Shown here in pieces: positions 15,423-24,703 of a stretch of DNA of 31,265 bases. The translations under genes and the position numbers were made by a program. The notes beneath the pieces are model-generated. The model did not search any database, was not told the DNA's origin, and worked only from the letters and a program-made list of their open reading frames with translations. The stretch's first letter is position 1. Every line of letters starts with the position of its first letter. Source of the DNA: W11650 sp041844915 (GTDB lineage: Bacteria > Bacillota > Clostridia > Lachnospirales > Vallitaleaceae); NCBI GenBank assembly GCA_041844915.1, contig JBGZBY010000029.1:1-31265 (forward strand), read 5' to 3'.

Positions 15423-17825
15423 ATGAAATACGAACATCGAAGCATTGAAGCAAAATGGAAACAATATTGGCAGGATAAGCCGATTAATCAGCCGGCAGAA
15501 GGAAAGAAAAAATACTATTGTCTGGATATGTTTCCCTATCCTTCTGGTAGTGGACTGCATGTTGGTCATTGGCGGGGCTATGTGCTAAGTGATGTATGGA
15601 GCCGCTACAAGGTGCTCCAAGGCTATCATGTCCTTCATCCGATGGGCTGGGATGCCTTTGGTCTGCCGGCGGAAAATTATGCAATCCAAAAGGGAGAGCA
15701 TCCGGCAGTCAGCACCGGCGAGAACATTCGCAATTTTAAAAAGCAATTGCGGGATATCAGCGCAATCTATGACTGGAAGAACGAAGTAAATACTACCGAT
15801 CCGGAGTTTTACCGCTGGACGCAATGGATTTTTGTGCAGATGTTCAAGGCGGGGCTGGCATACGAAAAGGAAATGCCGATCAACTGGTGTCCTTCCTGTA
15901 AAACTGGTCTTGCTAACGAGGAAGTCAAGGAAGGCTGCTGCGACCGCTGTGGTACAGAGGTTACGAAAAAGAATTTAAGGCAGTGGATGCTCAAAATTAC
16001 CGCCTATGCGGAAAGGCTGCTGAAAGATCTGGAGGGTCTGGACTGGCCGGAAAAGGTAAAGAAGATGCAGGCGGATTGGATTGGCAAAAGCTATGGTGCG
16101 GAGGTCGATTTTGCGGTAGAGGGGCAGGCGGAAAAAATCAAGGTATTTACTACCAGACCAGATACCTTATATGGAGCGACCTTTATGGTACTGGCGCCGG
16201 AGCATGGCCTAGCCAAAAGCCTAGCGACACCGGAAAATCAGGCAGCAGTGGAAAAGTATATTTTTGATACCTCCATGCGTTCTTCGGTCGATCGTATGCA
16301 AAGCAAGGAAAAGACCGGCGTCTTTACCGGAAGCTATGCGATTAATCCATTTAGCGGAGAGAAAATGCCGATTTGGTTGTCGGATTATGTATTGATTGAT
16401 TATGGCACGGGAGCGATCATGTGTGTACCGGCGCATGATGAGAGAGATTTTGAATTTGCCGGAAAATTTGGGCTGCCCATTGTTCAGGTCATTGCCAAGG
16501 ACGGTCAGCCGGAGAAGCTGACAGCAGCATATGTTGACTCTGGAATTATGATCAATTCCGGGCAGTTTGACGGACTGGATTCGGAAAAGGCCAAGGAAGT
16601 AATTTCGGACTATGTGGAAAAGCAGGGAATCGGCCAGAAAACGGTTAACTACAAGCTGCGGGACTGGGTATTTTCCCGCCAGCGCTACTGGGGTGAGCCG
16701 ATTCCGATCGTGCATTGTGAAAAATGTGGCGCGGTAGCGGTACCCGAATCAGAGCTGCCGGTGCGCCTGCCGGAGGTTAAGTCCTACGAGCCGACCGGCA
16801 CAGGCGAATCACCGCTGGCGGCAATTGCAGAATGGGTCAATACCAGCTGCCCGCAGTGCGGCGGTTCGGCGAAAAGAGAAACCAATACTATGCCGCAATG
16901 GGCGGGCTCGTCTTGGTATTTCCTGCGCTATCCCGATCCCCAAAACGATCAGGCCTTGGCGGATCCGGAAATTTTGAGAGAATGGCTGCCGGTCGATATG
17001 TATGTCGGCGGTGTGGAGCATGCGGTTCTGCATTTGCTGTATTCTCGCTTTTATACGAAATTTTTGTATGATATTAAGGCAGTCGAATTTGAGGAGCCGT
17101 TTACTCGCTTGTTCAACCAAGGTATGATTTGCAAAAATGGCGCAAAAATGAGTAAGTCCAAGGGAAATGTTGTTTCACCGGACGAGCTGGTGGAGACCTA
17201 CGGAACGGATTCGCTGCGGATGTACGAGTTGTTCGTAGGACCGCCGGAGCTGGATGCGGAATGGGATGACAAGGGAATTGACGGAGTTTATCGCTTCCTC
17301 AATAAGCTGTGGAATCTGGTGGCTGCCGCTATCGGCAAGGAAGGCAGAGAAACCAAGGAAAGTCTTAAGCTTCGGCATCAGCTGACCTATGAGATTACCG
17401 AAAGACTGAATTCGTTCCGCCTAAATACTATTGTCAGCAGCTTTATGGAATATACCAACAAATTAACAGATTATGCGAAAAAGGAAGTGCCGGATAAGAA
17501 AACCTTAGAAACCGTTTTGATCCTTTTGGCTCCCTTGGCACCGCATATCGCCGAGGAGCTTTGGCAAAGATTGGGGCATGACACGTCGATCTTTGACAAC
17601 AGCTGGCCGGAGTATGACAGGGAGTTGATGAAGGAGGATATTCTGCATATTCCTATCCAGATTAATGGCAAGATGAGAGGAATGGTTGAGGTGGCGGCTG
17701 ACGCAGCCAAGGATGAGGTGCTGGCAAGGGCGAAGGAGGCGGTTGCCGCGCGACTTGAAGGAGCTGCTCTAGTCAAGGAAATCTATGTACCGGGAAAAAT
17801 CGTGAATCTTGTGGTAAAAGAATAG
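15423..17825 (+). CDS. leuS: Leucyl-tRNA synthetase
   Basis: An 800-residue class I synthetase that charges tRNA-Leu. The HIGH motif appears as HVGH (46-49) within PYPSGSGLHVGH and the KMSKS motif is exact (575-579). The CP1 editing domain is present, with TRPDTLYGATF near residue 240, and a C4-type zinc module lies at CPSCKTG...CCDRCG. The C-terminal anticodon-binding and tail domains are full length. I chose ATG 15423, giving MKYEHRSIEAKW, the usual bacterial start, with AGGGGA about 7 bases before it; ATG 15420 directly precedes it. I found no T-box leader in front of it, although leuS is often T-box-controlled in Firmicutes. A terminator follows. Confidence 0.97.
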   Translation: MKYEHRSIEAKWKQYWQDKPINQPAEGKKKYYCLDMFPYPSGSGLHVGHWRGYVLSDVWSRYKVLQGYHVLHPMGWDAFGLPAENYAIQKGEHPAVSTGENIRNFKKQLRDISAIYDWKNEVNTTDPEFYRWTQWIFVQMFKAGLAYEKEMPINWCPSCKTGLANEEVKEGCCDRCGTEVTKKNLRQWMLKITAYAERLLKDLEGLDWPEKVKKMQADWIGKSYGAEVDFAVEGQAEKIKVFTTRPDTLYGATFMVLAPEHGLAKSLATPENQAAVEKYIFDTSMRSSVDRMQSKEKTGVFTGSYAINPFSGEKMPIWLSDYVLIDYGTGAIMCVPAHDERDFEFAGKFGLPIVQVIAKDGQPEKLTAAYVDSGIMINSGQFDGLDSEKAKEVISDYVEKQGIGQKTVNYKLRDWVFSRQRYWGEPIPIVHCEKCGAVAVPESELPVRLPEVKSYEPTGTGESPLAAIAEWVNTSCPQCGGSAKRETNTMPQWAGSSWYFLRYPDPQNDQALADPEILREWLPVDMYVGGVEHAVLHLLYSRFYTKFLYDIKAVEFEEPFTRLFNQGMICKNGAKMSKSKGNVVSPDELVETYGTDSLRMYELFVGPPELDAEWDDKGIDGVYRFLNKLWNLVAAAIGKEGRETKESLKLRHQLTYEITERLNSFRLNTIVSSFMEYTNKLTDYAKKEVPDKKTLETVLILLAPLAPHIAEELWQRLGHDTSIFDNSWPEYDRELMKEDILHIPIQINGKMRGMVEVAADAAKDEVLARAKEAVAARLEGAALVKEIYVPGKIVNLVVKE

Positions 17826-17837
17826 CAAGCGCAGACT

Positions 17838-17886
17838 AAGCACCGGCTTTTTCGGGGAGCTCCCTCATCGGAAAAACGGTGCTTTT
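17838..17886 (+). terminator. Terminator after leuS
   Basis: AAGCACCG (17838-17845) pairs with CGGTGCTT (17877-17884). The helix extends inward through TTTTTC/GAAAAA after a 2-base bulge, and TTTT ends the structure. Confidence 0.8.
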
Positions 17887-17996
17887 GCCAAAACGGGCGA
17901 AGTCCGCGGTTATGGATATAGGAACAGAAAAAGAAGGACCTTTGTAAAAAGAAGCGAAAAGAGCGGCCGCAAGGCATAAGCAAGAAGGAGAATAAA

Positions 17997-19142
17997 ATGG
18001 AGCATATCAAGCATTTTGAACGGCTGGTGGCGGAGCAATTGGCACGGGTAGAGAGAATTAAAAGGGATAATACGCCGACGGATTATGCGGCGCTATCGCC
18101 GATTATAATAGGCGTGATCGGTGGCGATGGGATTGGGCCGGCGATCACGGCGGTGGCGCAGCAGCTGATGAGCTATTGCTTGAGGGAGGAGATTGCCGCC
18201 GGAAAGGTGGAGCTTCGAACCATCGACGGTCTTACGATTGAAAATCGTGCCAAGGAAATGGCGGCAATTCCGGCTGCGGTGCTGGAGGAAATGAAGTGCT
18301 GTCATGTTTTGCTTAAGGGTCCGACGACCACGCCGAGAGCCGGCGACGGCTATCCCAATATTGAATCAGCGAATGTCGCGATGCGAAAGGAGCTGGATCT
18401 TTTTGCCAATGTTCGTCCGGTCAACGTGCCGGAGCAGGGGATTGACTGGACCTTCTTTCGGGAAAATACGGAAGGAGCCTATATACTGGGCAGCAAGGGA
18501 ATTCATTTGACCGAGGAGCTGGCGATGGATTTTAAGGTAATCACTACGCCCGGAACGGAAAGAATCGCCAGAGCCGCCTTTGAATTTGCCCGTAAAAATG
18601 GGAAGAAGCGAGTTACTGCTGTGACGAAGGCCAATGTCATTAAGACGACGGACGGCAAATTTTTGGAAATCTGCCAAAGAATAGCAAGAGAATATCCGGA
18701 AATCGAATTTGATGATTGGTATATTGATATTATGACAGCAAAGCTGATCGATCCCAAGCGGCGGACCGATTTTCAGGTTTTTGTTCTGCCCAATTTATAT
18801 GGCGATATATTGACGGATGAAGCGGCGGAATTTCAGGGCGGCGTGGGAACGGCAGGCTCTGCCAATATCGGTAACCGCTATGCCATGTTTGAAGCGATTC
18901 ATGGCTCTGCACCGCGCATGGTGGACGAGGGGAGAGCACAGTATGCCGATCCGTCTTCCATTATTCGGGCAGCGGCAATGCTGCTGGCGCATATCGGCTA
19001 TCCGGAAAAGGCGGACGCCATCTATCAGGCAATGAAAGAGGCGGCAAACGAACCGGCCTGCCGACTGACCGGCAGAGCAGATGGAATTACCGGTGAGGAA
19101 TATGGCAGATATTTAATGAAATATCTGGAAAATCAGAAGTAA
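17997..19142 (+). CDS. Isocitrate dehydrogenase, isocitrate/isopropylmalate dehydrogenase family
   Basis: A 381-residue beta-decarboxylating dehydrogenase expected to convert isocitrate to 2-oxoglutarate for glutamate synthesis. The substrate loop SANVAMRKELDLFANVRPV has S124, N126 and R130, the S-x-N-x-x-x-R pattern of isocitrate enzymes, not the hydrophobic loop of isopropylmalate enzymes. ENTEGAY and the metal-binding LYGDILTDEAAE are present. The cofactor loop reads HGSAPRM (302-308). It carries neither the Lys-Tyr typical of NADP enzymes nor the Asp-Ile typical of NAD enzymes at 307-308, so cofactor preference cannot be called. The start has AAGAAGGAG upstream. No aconitase or citrate synthase gene is nearby. 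Alternative: another 2-R-hydroxyacid dehydrogenase such as homoisocitrate dehydrogenase. Confidence 0.88.
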   Translation: MEHIKHFERLVAEQLARVERIKRDNTPTDYAALSPIIIGVIGGDGIGPAITAVAQQLMSYCLREEIAAGKVELRTIDGLTIENRAKEMAAIPAAVLEEMKCCHVLLKGPTTTPRAGDGYPNIESANVAMRKELDLFANVRPVNVPEQGIDWTFFRENTEGAYILGSKGIHLTEELAMDFKVITTPGTERIARAAFEFARKNGKKRVTAVTKANVIKTTDGKFLEICQRIAREYPEIEFDDWYIDIMTAKLIDPKRRTDFQVFVLPNLYGDILTDEAAEFQGGVGTAGSANIGNRYAMFEAIHGSAPRMVDEGRAQYADPSSIIRAAAMLLAHIGYPEKADAIYQAMKEAANEPACRLTGRADGITGEEYGRYLMKYLENQK

Positions 19143-19429
19143 GCCCAAAGGAAAACCCAAGGAATAAAGCTGGGAAATAAGAAAGAGAAGCAAAAGCAGG
19201 GGAACAAAAATCAAGGAAACAAAAGCAAAGAAATAAAGCAAAAAATAAAAAGCAAGAAAGAAAACCCAAGGAATAAAAGCTGGGAAATAAGAAAATAAGA
19301 GCATTGGCAATAAAAAATTTATACGGAAAACAGCTTTAATAAGCGGCAAAAAAAACGGAATCCTTCGGCGATAGCGCCGGGCAGGGACAGAAAGCTTCAG
19401 GGAATCGAAGGAAAGAAAGGACGCAGAAA
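19143..19429. repeat. Purine-rich spacer with a 34-base direct repeat
   Basis: The + strand is almost entirely A and G from 19143 to about 19310. A segment at 19151-19184 recurs at 19260-19294 with a single inserted A (about 34 bases, 109 bases apart). The right part has a CGGCG/CGCCG mini-hairpin and a TCCTTCG/CGAAGGA pair before the pheS start. No T-box signature is seen. Hydrophobic open frames on the minus strand are by-products of the poly-purine composition. Confidence 0.6.
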
Positions 19430-20455
19430 ATGAGAGAACGATTGGAGGCAATCAGAGAGAAAGCTTTAAGCGGCATTCAAGCGGCAATGGATTTGAAAGG
19501 TCTGGAAAATATCCGGGTGGAAATGCTGGGAAAAAAGAGTGAATTGACGGCTTTACTCAAGGGGATGAAGGAGCTATCAGAGGAGGAACGCCCCAAAATG
19601 GGGCAGCTGGTCAATGAGCTTCGGCAGGCGATGGAGGAAAAGCTGGAGGCGCGCAAAAAGGAATTGTCGGAAAAAGCGCTGGAGCTGAAGCTGGCGGTAG
19701 AAAAGATTGATGTCACGCTGCCGGCGAGGCTGCCGGAGCTGGGGCATCGTCATCCTATGAAAACAGTGCTGGAGGATATTAAAAATATTTTTATCGGCAT
19801 GGGTTATTCTATTGCCGAGGGTCCGGAGATTGAAAATTCCTATTACAATTTTGATGCCTTAAATATTCCGGAGGAGCATCCGGCGAAGGACGAACAGGAT
19901 ACCCTGTACTTTAATCCGAATTTGATGCTGCGGACGGCGACCTCGCCAGTGCAGGTCAGAGTGATGGAAAAAAATACACCGCCGATTCGCATTATCGCGC
20001 CGGGCAGAGTTTATCGCTCCGACGAGGTGGACGCGACGCATTCGCCCATTTTTCATCAAATTGAAGGCTTAGTCGTGGATAAAGAGGTTACGATGGGCGA
20101 TTTGAAGGGGGCGCTGGAGGTATTTATCAAGAATCTCTATGGAAACGATGTTCAGGTCAAATTTCGCCCGCATTTCTTCCCATTTACCGAACCGAGCGCC
20201 GAGGTTGATGTATCCTGTGTTATTTGCGGCGGGCATGATTCGGAATGTAAGGTCTGTAAGGGTACGGGATGGATTGAGATTTTAGGCTGCGGCATGGTTC
20301 ACCCCAATGTCCTAAGAATGAGCGGAATTGATCCGGAGGAATACAGCGGTTTTGCCTTTGGCATGGGACTTGAGAGAATTACTATGCTGCGCTATGGAAT
20401 CAATGATATTCGGCTCTTTTATGAGAATGACAAGCGCTTTTTAGAGCAGTTTTAG
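19430..20455 (+). CDS. pheS: Phenylalanyl-tRNA synthetase alpha subunit
   Basis: A 341-residue class II synthetase subunit. A coiled-coil tRNA-binding N-terminus (about 1-90) is followed by the catalytic domain: HPMKTVLEDIKNIFIGMGY, the motif 2 region (LRTATSPVQVR, PGRVYRSDEVDATHSP) and motif 3 (GFAFGMGLERITMLRYGI). FFPFTEPSAEVDV is typical of PheS. A CxxC...CxxC cluster (CVICGGHDSECKVCKGTG, about 264-281) sits inside the catalytic domain; such cysteines occur in several Firmicutes PheS proteins. The start has GAAAGGACG upstream. pheT follows after 10 bases, forming the normal alpha2-beta2 enzyme operon. Confidence 0.97.
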   Translation: MRERLEAIREKALSGIQAAMDLKGLENIRVEMLGKKSELTALLKGMKELSEEERPKMGQLVNELRQAMEEKLEARKKELSEKALELKLAVEKIDVTLPARLPELGHRHPMKTVLEDIKNIFIGMGYSIAEGPEIENSYYNFDALNIPEEHPAKDEQDTLYFNPNLMLRTATSPVQVRVMEKNTPPIRIIAPGRVYRSDEVDATHSPIFHQIEGLVVDKEVTMGDLKGALEVFIKNLYGNDVQVKFRPHFFPFTEPSAEVDVSCVICGGHDSECKVCKGTGWIEILGCGMVHPNVLRMSGIDPEEYSGFAFGMGLERITMLRYGINDIRLFYENDKRFLEQF

Positions 20456-20465
20456 GAGGCTGACA

Positions 20466-22883
20466 ATGAATATTTCAATGAAATGGTTATCCGAATATGT
20501 GGAAATTAAGCAGGACATTACCGAATTCTGCGATAAAATGACAATGTCCGGGACGAAGGTGGAGCGAGCGGAAGCGATTGGCGCGGAGATCAAGCGGGTG
20601 GTGCTGGGAGAAATCTTGTCGATGGAGGCGCATCCCAATGCGGATAAGCTGACAGTTTGCAAGGTGAGAGTAGGAAGTCAAAGCATTTCAATCGTAACCG
20701 GAGCCAAAAATGTAAGCGCGGGAGATTTTATTCCGGTAGCGCTGGACGGAGCGATTTTGGCGGGCGGCGTTAAAATCGAGAAGGGATTGCTTCGCGGAGT
20801 GGAATCCAACGGAATGATGTGCTCGCTTGAGGAGCTGGGGCTTAGCCGCGAGGCCTTTCCCGAAGCGCCGGAAAATGGTATCTATATTTTTGACAAAGAG
20901 GAATTAAAGGAAAAGGGCATCGCCGTGGGAGAGGATGTCAGGGAGCTGTTTGGCTTAGGCGATACGGTGGTAGAGTATGAAATTACCTCCAACCGTTCGG
21001 ATTGCTTTTCGGTGATCGGTGTTGCCAGAGAAGCGGCGGCGACCTTTGACGCAGAGCTGAAGCTTCCGCCGATAAGCTTTCCGGAAGTGGGCGGCGGACT
21101 GGAGGAAATGGTAAAGATCTCTGTGCCGGCGGGTGACCTGTGTTACCGCTACATTGGTAAGGCGGTCAGAAATGTCAAGGTTAAGCCTTCGCCGAAATGG
21201 TTTCAGGAAAAGATTCGTTCGGCGGGACTGCGCCCGATCAATAATATTGTAGATATTACCAATTTTGTTATGCTGGAAACCGGTCAGCCCATGCATGCCT
21301 TTGATTTGGCAAAGCTTTCGGGAGCCGAGATTATCGTAAGAAGAGCGCGGGCGGGCGAGGTTATGCAGACCTTGGACGAGGTAACCAGAGAGCTGGATGA
21401 AACGATGCTGGTCATTGCCGACGCGGAAAAGGCGGTGGGGATTGCCGGCGTGATGGGCGGGGAGCTTTCCAAGATTACGGAGGAAACCACAACCATTTTA
21501 TTTGAGTCGGCTAATTTTAATGGTACAAATATTCGCCATACCAGTAAAAAGCTGGGACTGCGTTCGGACTCGTCCTCCCGCTTTGAAAAGCATTTAGACC
21601 CCAATTTGGCGGAATTTGCCATAAATAGAGCCTGTGCCTTGATTGCGCAGCTGGAAGCGGGCGAGATTGTTGCCGGAAAAATTGATATTTATCCGCAGCC
21701 AAGGCAGGAGAAAACGCTGCCCTATGAAACGGCGGCAATCAATCGCTTGCTGGGAACCGAGCTGCCGGAAAAGGAAATCACCGATATTTTTCGCCGCCTG
21801 ACCTTTGCGGTCGATGAAAATAAAAAAGAGGTAACGATACCGACTTATCGCGCGGATATTGAAGGCATGGCGGATCTAGCGGAGGAGGTAGCTCGTATTT
21901 ACGGCTATGACCGAATCCCGACGACGATTAACAGCAAAAATCCGACTGCGGGGCATAAAAGCTTTACGCAAAGAGCCGAGGATACGATTATCGCTACTCT
22001 GCTGGCTATGGGCATCAATGAAACAGTGGAGTATTCCTTTGAAAGCCCGAAGGTATTTGAAAAGCTCGGTTTGCCGGAAAACCATCCCTATCGCAGAGCA
22101 ATGGTCATTTTAAATCCGCTGGGCGAAGATTTCAGCATGATGCGAACCTCCATGCTGAACGGAATTTTGACTTCGCTGTCTACCAACTACAATCGGAGAA
22201 ATACTGATGTCAGTTTGTTTGAGATTGGCAGAATTTATCTGCCGGCGGAAAAGGAGGTTGATAATAGCGATAAAAACGCAGAAATGCCGCTGGAAAAAAA
22301 TTGTTTAATTGTCGGGCATTACGGCAAAAAAGACTTTTTTGATATGAAAGGAATTGCCGAGGCTTTGGCGGCAAAGCTGGGTGAAAGCTTTGCCTATCAG
22401 CCGTCAGCGCATTCCTTCTTTCATCCGAATCGGCAAGCGGATATTTTGCTTGCCGGGAAAAAGGTCGGATATTTGGGAGAGGTGCATCCTTTGACGGCAG
22501 AGCAGTATGAGCTGGGAGCGAGAACCTATCTGCTGGCTCTGGAGTTGGATGAAGTTTTCTGCCATATCAATTCTATTAAAAAGTATGAAGCCATTCCGAA
22601 ATATCCGGCAGTCAGCCGAGATTTGGCGCTTTTGGTAAAAGAGGACATTTTGGCGGCGCAAGTAGAGGAAGTGTTTCAGACGGAAGCGGCGGAGCTTTTG
22701 GAAAAAGCGGAGCTTTTTGATTTGTATCAGGGAGAGCAGATTGAAAAGGGCTATAAATCTATGGCATATTCGCTTAAGCTTCGAGCCAAGGATCGCACTT
22801 TGACAGAAGGAGAGATCAATCAGGTTCTGGAGCAGATTTTACGGAAGCTAAGCAGCAAGTACGGAATTAGATTGAGAGATTAA
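20466..22883 (+). CDS. pheT: Phenylalanyl-tRNA synthetase beta subunit
   Basis: An 805-residue beta subunit with the full bacterial layout: an N-terminal tRNA-binding OB domain (about 40-150, HPNADKLTVCKV), the B3/B4 editing domain (about 210-395, RPINNIVDITNFVMLETGQPMHAFD), the B5 domain (about 405-475), the catalytic-like core and a C-terminal FDX-ACB anticodon-binding domain (about 710-805, KYEAIPKYPAVSRDLALLV). The editing domain clears mischarged Tyr-tRNA-Phe. GGAGG sits just before the ATG at 20466, overlapping the end of pheS. queA starts 1 base after its stop, so queA is likely part of the same transcript. Confidence 0.97.
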   Translation: MNISMKWLSEYVEIKQDITEFCDKMTMSGTKVERAEAIGAEIKRVVLGEILSMEAHPNADKLTVCKVRVGSQSISIVTGAKNVSAGDFIPVALDGAILAGGVKIEKGLLRGVESNGMMCSLEELGLSREAFPEAPENGIYIFDKEELKEKGIAVGEDVRELFGLGDTVVEYEITSNRSDCFSVIGVAREAAATFDAELKLPPISFPEVGGGLEEMVKISVPAGDLCYRYIGKAVRNVKVKPSPKWFQEKIRSAGLRPINNIVDITNFVMLETGQPMHAFDLAKLSGAEIIVRRARAGEVMQTLDEVTRELDETMLVIADAEKAVGIAGVMGGELSKITEETTTILFESANFNGTNIRHTSKKLGLRSDSSSRFEKHLDPNLAEFAINRACALIAQLEAGEIVAGKIDIYPQPRQEKTLPYETAAINRLLGTELPEKEITDIFRRLTFAVDENKKEVTIPTYRADIEGMADLAEEVARIYGYDRIPTTINSKNPTAGHKSFTQRAEDTIIATLLAMGINETVEYSFESPKVFEKLGLPENHPYRRAMVILNPLGEDFSMMRTSMLNGILTSLSTNYNRRNTDVSLFEIGRIYLPAEKEVDNSDKNAEMPLEKNCLIVGHYGKKDFFDMKGIAEALAAKLGESFAYQPSAHSFFHPNRQADILLAGKKVGYLGEVHPLTAEQYELGARTYLLALELDEVFCHINSIKKYEAIPKYPAVSRDLALLVKEDILAAQVEEVFQTEAAELLEKAELFDLYQGEQIEKGYKSMAYSLKLRAKDRTLTEGEINQVLEQILRKLSSKYGIRLRD

Positions 22884-22884
22884 T

Positions 22885-23934
22885 ATGGGAAATATCAATG
22901 TTTTGGCGGGAAGAACATCCGATTACGACTTCTTCCTGCCGGAGGAATTAATTGCCCAGACGCCGCTTAGAGTTCGCTCCGATTCACGGCTGCTGGTGCT
23001 GGGCAGAGCGGGAAAAACGCTGGAGCATCGCCGATTTACGGAGCTTTTGGACTATTTGCGGGCGGGCGACTGCCTTGTGTTAAACGATAGTCGGGTGCTT
23101 CCGGCAAGGCTGATCGGAGAGGTGCAGGGGCGCGGAGCGGCAGCGGAAATTTTGCTGCTGACCAGAACAAGCGACAGACAATGGGAGGTTTTGACTAAGC
23201 CGGGGAAAAAAACTCGAACGGGGGCTGTTTTGAGTTTTGGCGGCGGCAAATTGACCGGTAGGATTGTCGAGGTATTGGAAAACGGCAATCGCCAAATCGA
23301 ATTTGCCTATGATGGGATTTTTGAAGAAATTTTGGATGAATTGGGCACGATGCCACTTCCGCCCTATATTCATGAAAGCTTACAGGACAAGGAGCGCTAT
23401 CAAACCGTTTATTCCAAGCACAACGGCTCGTCTGCTGCTCCAACGGCAGGGCTTCACTTTACAAAGGAGCTTTTGGCGGAGCTAAAGGAGAGAGGCGTTG
23501 AGCTTGCCTTTGTAACTCTGCATGTCGGACTGGGAACTTTCCGGCCGGTCAAGGCGGAGCAGATTATTGAGCATCAAATGCACGCTGAATTTTGCCAGAT
23601 CCGGCAGGAGGATGCCGACAAGATCAATCGCACCAAAGCCGGCGGCGGCAGAGTGATTGCGGTGGGAACAACGGCTTGCCGGACGCTGGAATCCTTAACC
23701 GATGAAAAGGGGTATTTGCAAGAGGCTTCAAAATGGACGGATATTTTCATTTATCCCGGGTATTCGTTTCGGGCAATCGACGGCTTGATTACGAACTTTC
23801 ATCTGCCCAGATCAAGTCTGATTATGCTGGTTAGCGCCTTTGCCGGCAGAGATTTTGTGCTAGGGGCTTATGCGGAAGCAGTGAAGGAGAAATATCGCTT
23901 TTTTTCTTTTGGCGACGCGATGCTAGTGATTTAA
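22885..23934 (+). CDS. queA: S-adenosylmethionine:tRNA ribosyltransferase-isomerase QueA
   Basis: A 349-residue enzyme that transfers and isomerises the ribosyl group of S-adenosylmethionine onto preQ1 at position 34 of GUN tRNAs, making epoxyqueuosine. Family hallmarks are SDYDFFLPEELIAQTPL at the start, LRAGDCLVLNDSRVLPARL, the strongly conserved GSSAAPTAGLHFT, VTLHVGLGTFRPV and the end LITNFHLPRSSLIMLVSAF. The ATG at 22885 overlaps the pheT end with a weak ribosome site, so translation is likely coupled. In many genomes tgt follows queA; here a strong terminator and unrelated genes follow. Confidence 0.97.
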   Translation: MGNINVLAGRTSDYDFFLPEELIAQTPLRVRSDSRLLVLGRAGKTLEHRRFTELLDYLRAGDCLVLNDSRVLPARLIGEVQGRGAAAEILLLTRTSDRQWEVLTKPGKKTRTGAVLSFGGGKLTGRIVEVLENGNRQIEFAYDGIFEEILDELGTMPLPPYIHESLQDKERYQTVYSKHNGSSAAPTAGLHFTKELLAELKERGVELAFVTLHVGLGTFRPVKAEQIIEHQMHAEFCQIRQEDADKINRTKAGGGRVIAVGTTACRTLESLTDEKGYLQEASKWTDIFIYPGYSFRAIDGLITNFHLPRSSLIMLVSAFAGRDFVLGAYAEAVKEKYRFFSFGDAMLVI

Positions 23935-23951
23935 CAAGCGGTAGTAAAACG

Positions 23952-23999
23952 AAGAATTCTTCTGCTTCCGAAAGGAGAAGGGAAGAATTCTTTTATTTT
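23952..23999 (+). terminator. Strong terminator after queA
   Basis: Perfect 11-bp stem AAGAATTCTTC (23952-23962) / GAAGAATTCTT (23982-23992) with a further CTTCC/GGAGAAG inner stem, then a TTTTATTTT tract. It marks the end of the pheST-queA unit. Confidence 0.9.
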
Positions 24000-24077
24000 A
24001 TAGAAAAGCTGTTTTGCGGGAGCGTGGTTTTGAGGATTTTGCGGAGGAGCCAAAGGTCAGATAGCCGCTTTAAACCG

Positions 24078-24102
24078 GCGAAATTTTCTAAGAAAATTTT
24101 GC
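24078..24102. repeat. AT-rich hairpin before the HD-domain gene
   Basis: GCGAAATTTTC (24078-24088) and GAAAATTTTGC (24092-24102) pair over 11 positions with one G-U wobble and a TAA loop. It lies 16 bases before the HD gene start and ends just upstream of its TGGAGG ribosome site, so it could influence translation or act as an operator. Confidence 0.5.
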
Positions 24103-24118
24103 TTTATGGAGGTTAAAT

Positions 24119-24703
24119 ATGAATAGCTTAATAGTGGAGAGCGCGATAAAATATATTGAGGATATTTTTAAAGATAATTCGGATGGGCATGATATAAGCC
24201 ATTCTGTGCGGGTATATCAAAAGGCTATGGATATTGCTAGGAATTATCCGGAGTGCGATGACATGATTATTTCTCTTGCCGCTTTGCTGCATGATGTAGA
24301 TGACCATAAATTATTTGATACAGAAAACAATGCAAATGCACGGCGTTTTTTGGAAGGTCAGAGCGTTGAACCAATGAAGATAGAGCAAATATGTAATATT
24401 ATTAATGAGGTATCCTTTCGCAAGAACCGAGGGAAAAGCCCCAAAAGCCTCGAGGGGAAAATTGTTCAGGATGCAGATAGATTAGACGCAATAGGCGCTA
24501 TGGGGATTGCCAGGGCATTTGCGTTCGGCGGTAAAAACGGACGAGCCATCGAGATATCGCTACAGCATTTTTACGAAAAACTATTATTGCTAAAGGATGA
24601 AATGAATACACAAGAAGCAAAAGCTATGGCAGAGGAACGCCATTCCTTTATGGAAGCGTTTCTTGGGGAGATGGAGAAAGAAATGAATAGAATTATCCCA
24701 TGA
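24119..24703 (+). CDS. HD-domain phosphohydrolase (YedJ-like)
   Basis: A 194-residue metal-dependent phosphohydrolase of the HD superfamily. The metal ligands are visible: H28 in HDISHSVRV, the H58-D59 pair in ALLHDVDD and D118 in VQDADRLDAIG. The overall pattern, including GIARAFAFGG and FYEKLLLLKD, matches the YedJ/YpgQ group of small HD hydrolases, some of which act on nucleotides. TGGAGG lies 8 bases before the ATG. Codon use is more A/T-rich than in the housekeeping genes on either side, and the gene sits between the queA terminator and an unknown gene that is also AT-rich, so acquisition by transfer is plausible. The natural substrate is not deducible. Confidence 0.9.
   Translation: MNSLIVESAIKYIEDIFKDNSDGHDISHSVRVYQKAMDIARNYPECDDMIISLAALLHDVDDHKLFDTENNANARRFLEGQSVEPMKIEQICNIINEVSFRKNRGKSPKSLEGKIVQDADRLDAIGAMGIARAFAFGGKNGRAIEISLQHFYEKLLLLKDEMNTQEAKAMAEERHSFMEAFLGEMEKEMNRIIP

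Noticed and set aside
19113..19451. Very hydrophobic minus-strand frames opposite the pheS leader
   Set aside because: The Phe/Leu-rich product results from the poly-purine + strand. There is no minus-strand ribosome site or promoter, and the repeats in it mirror the DNA repeat.
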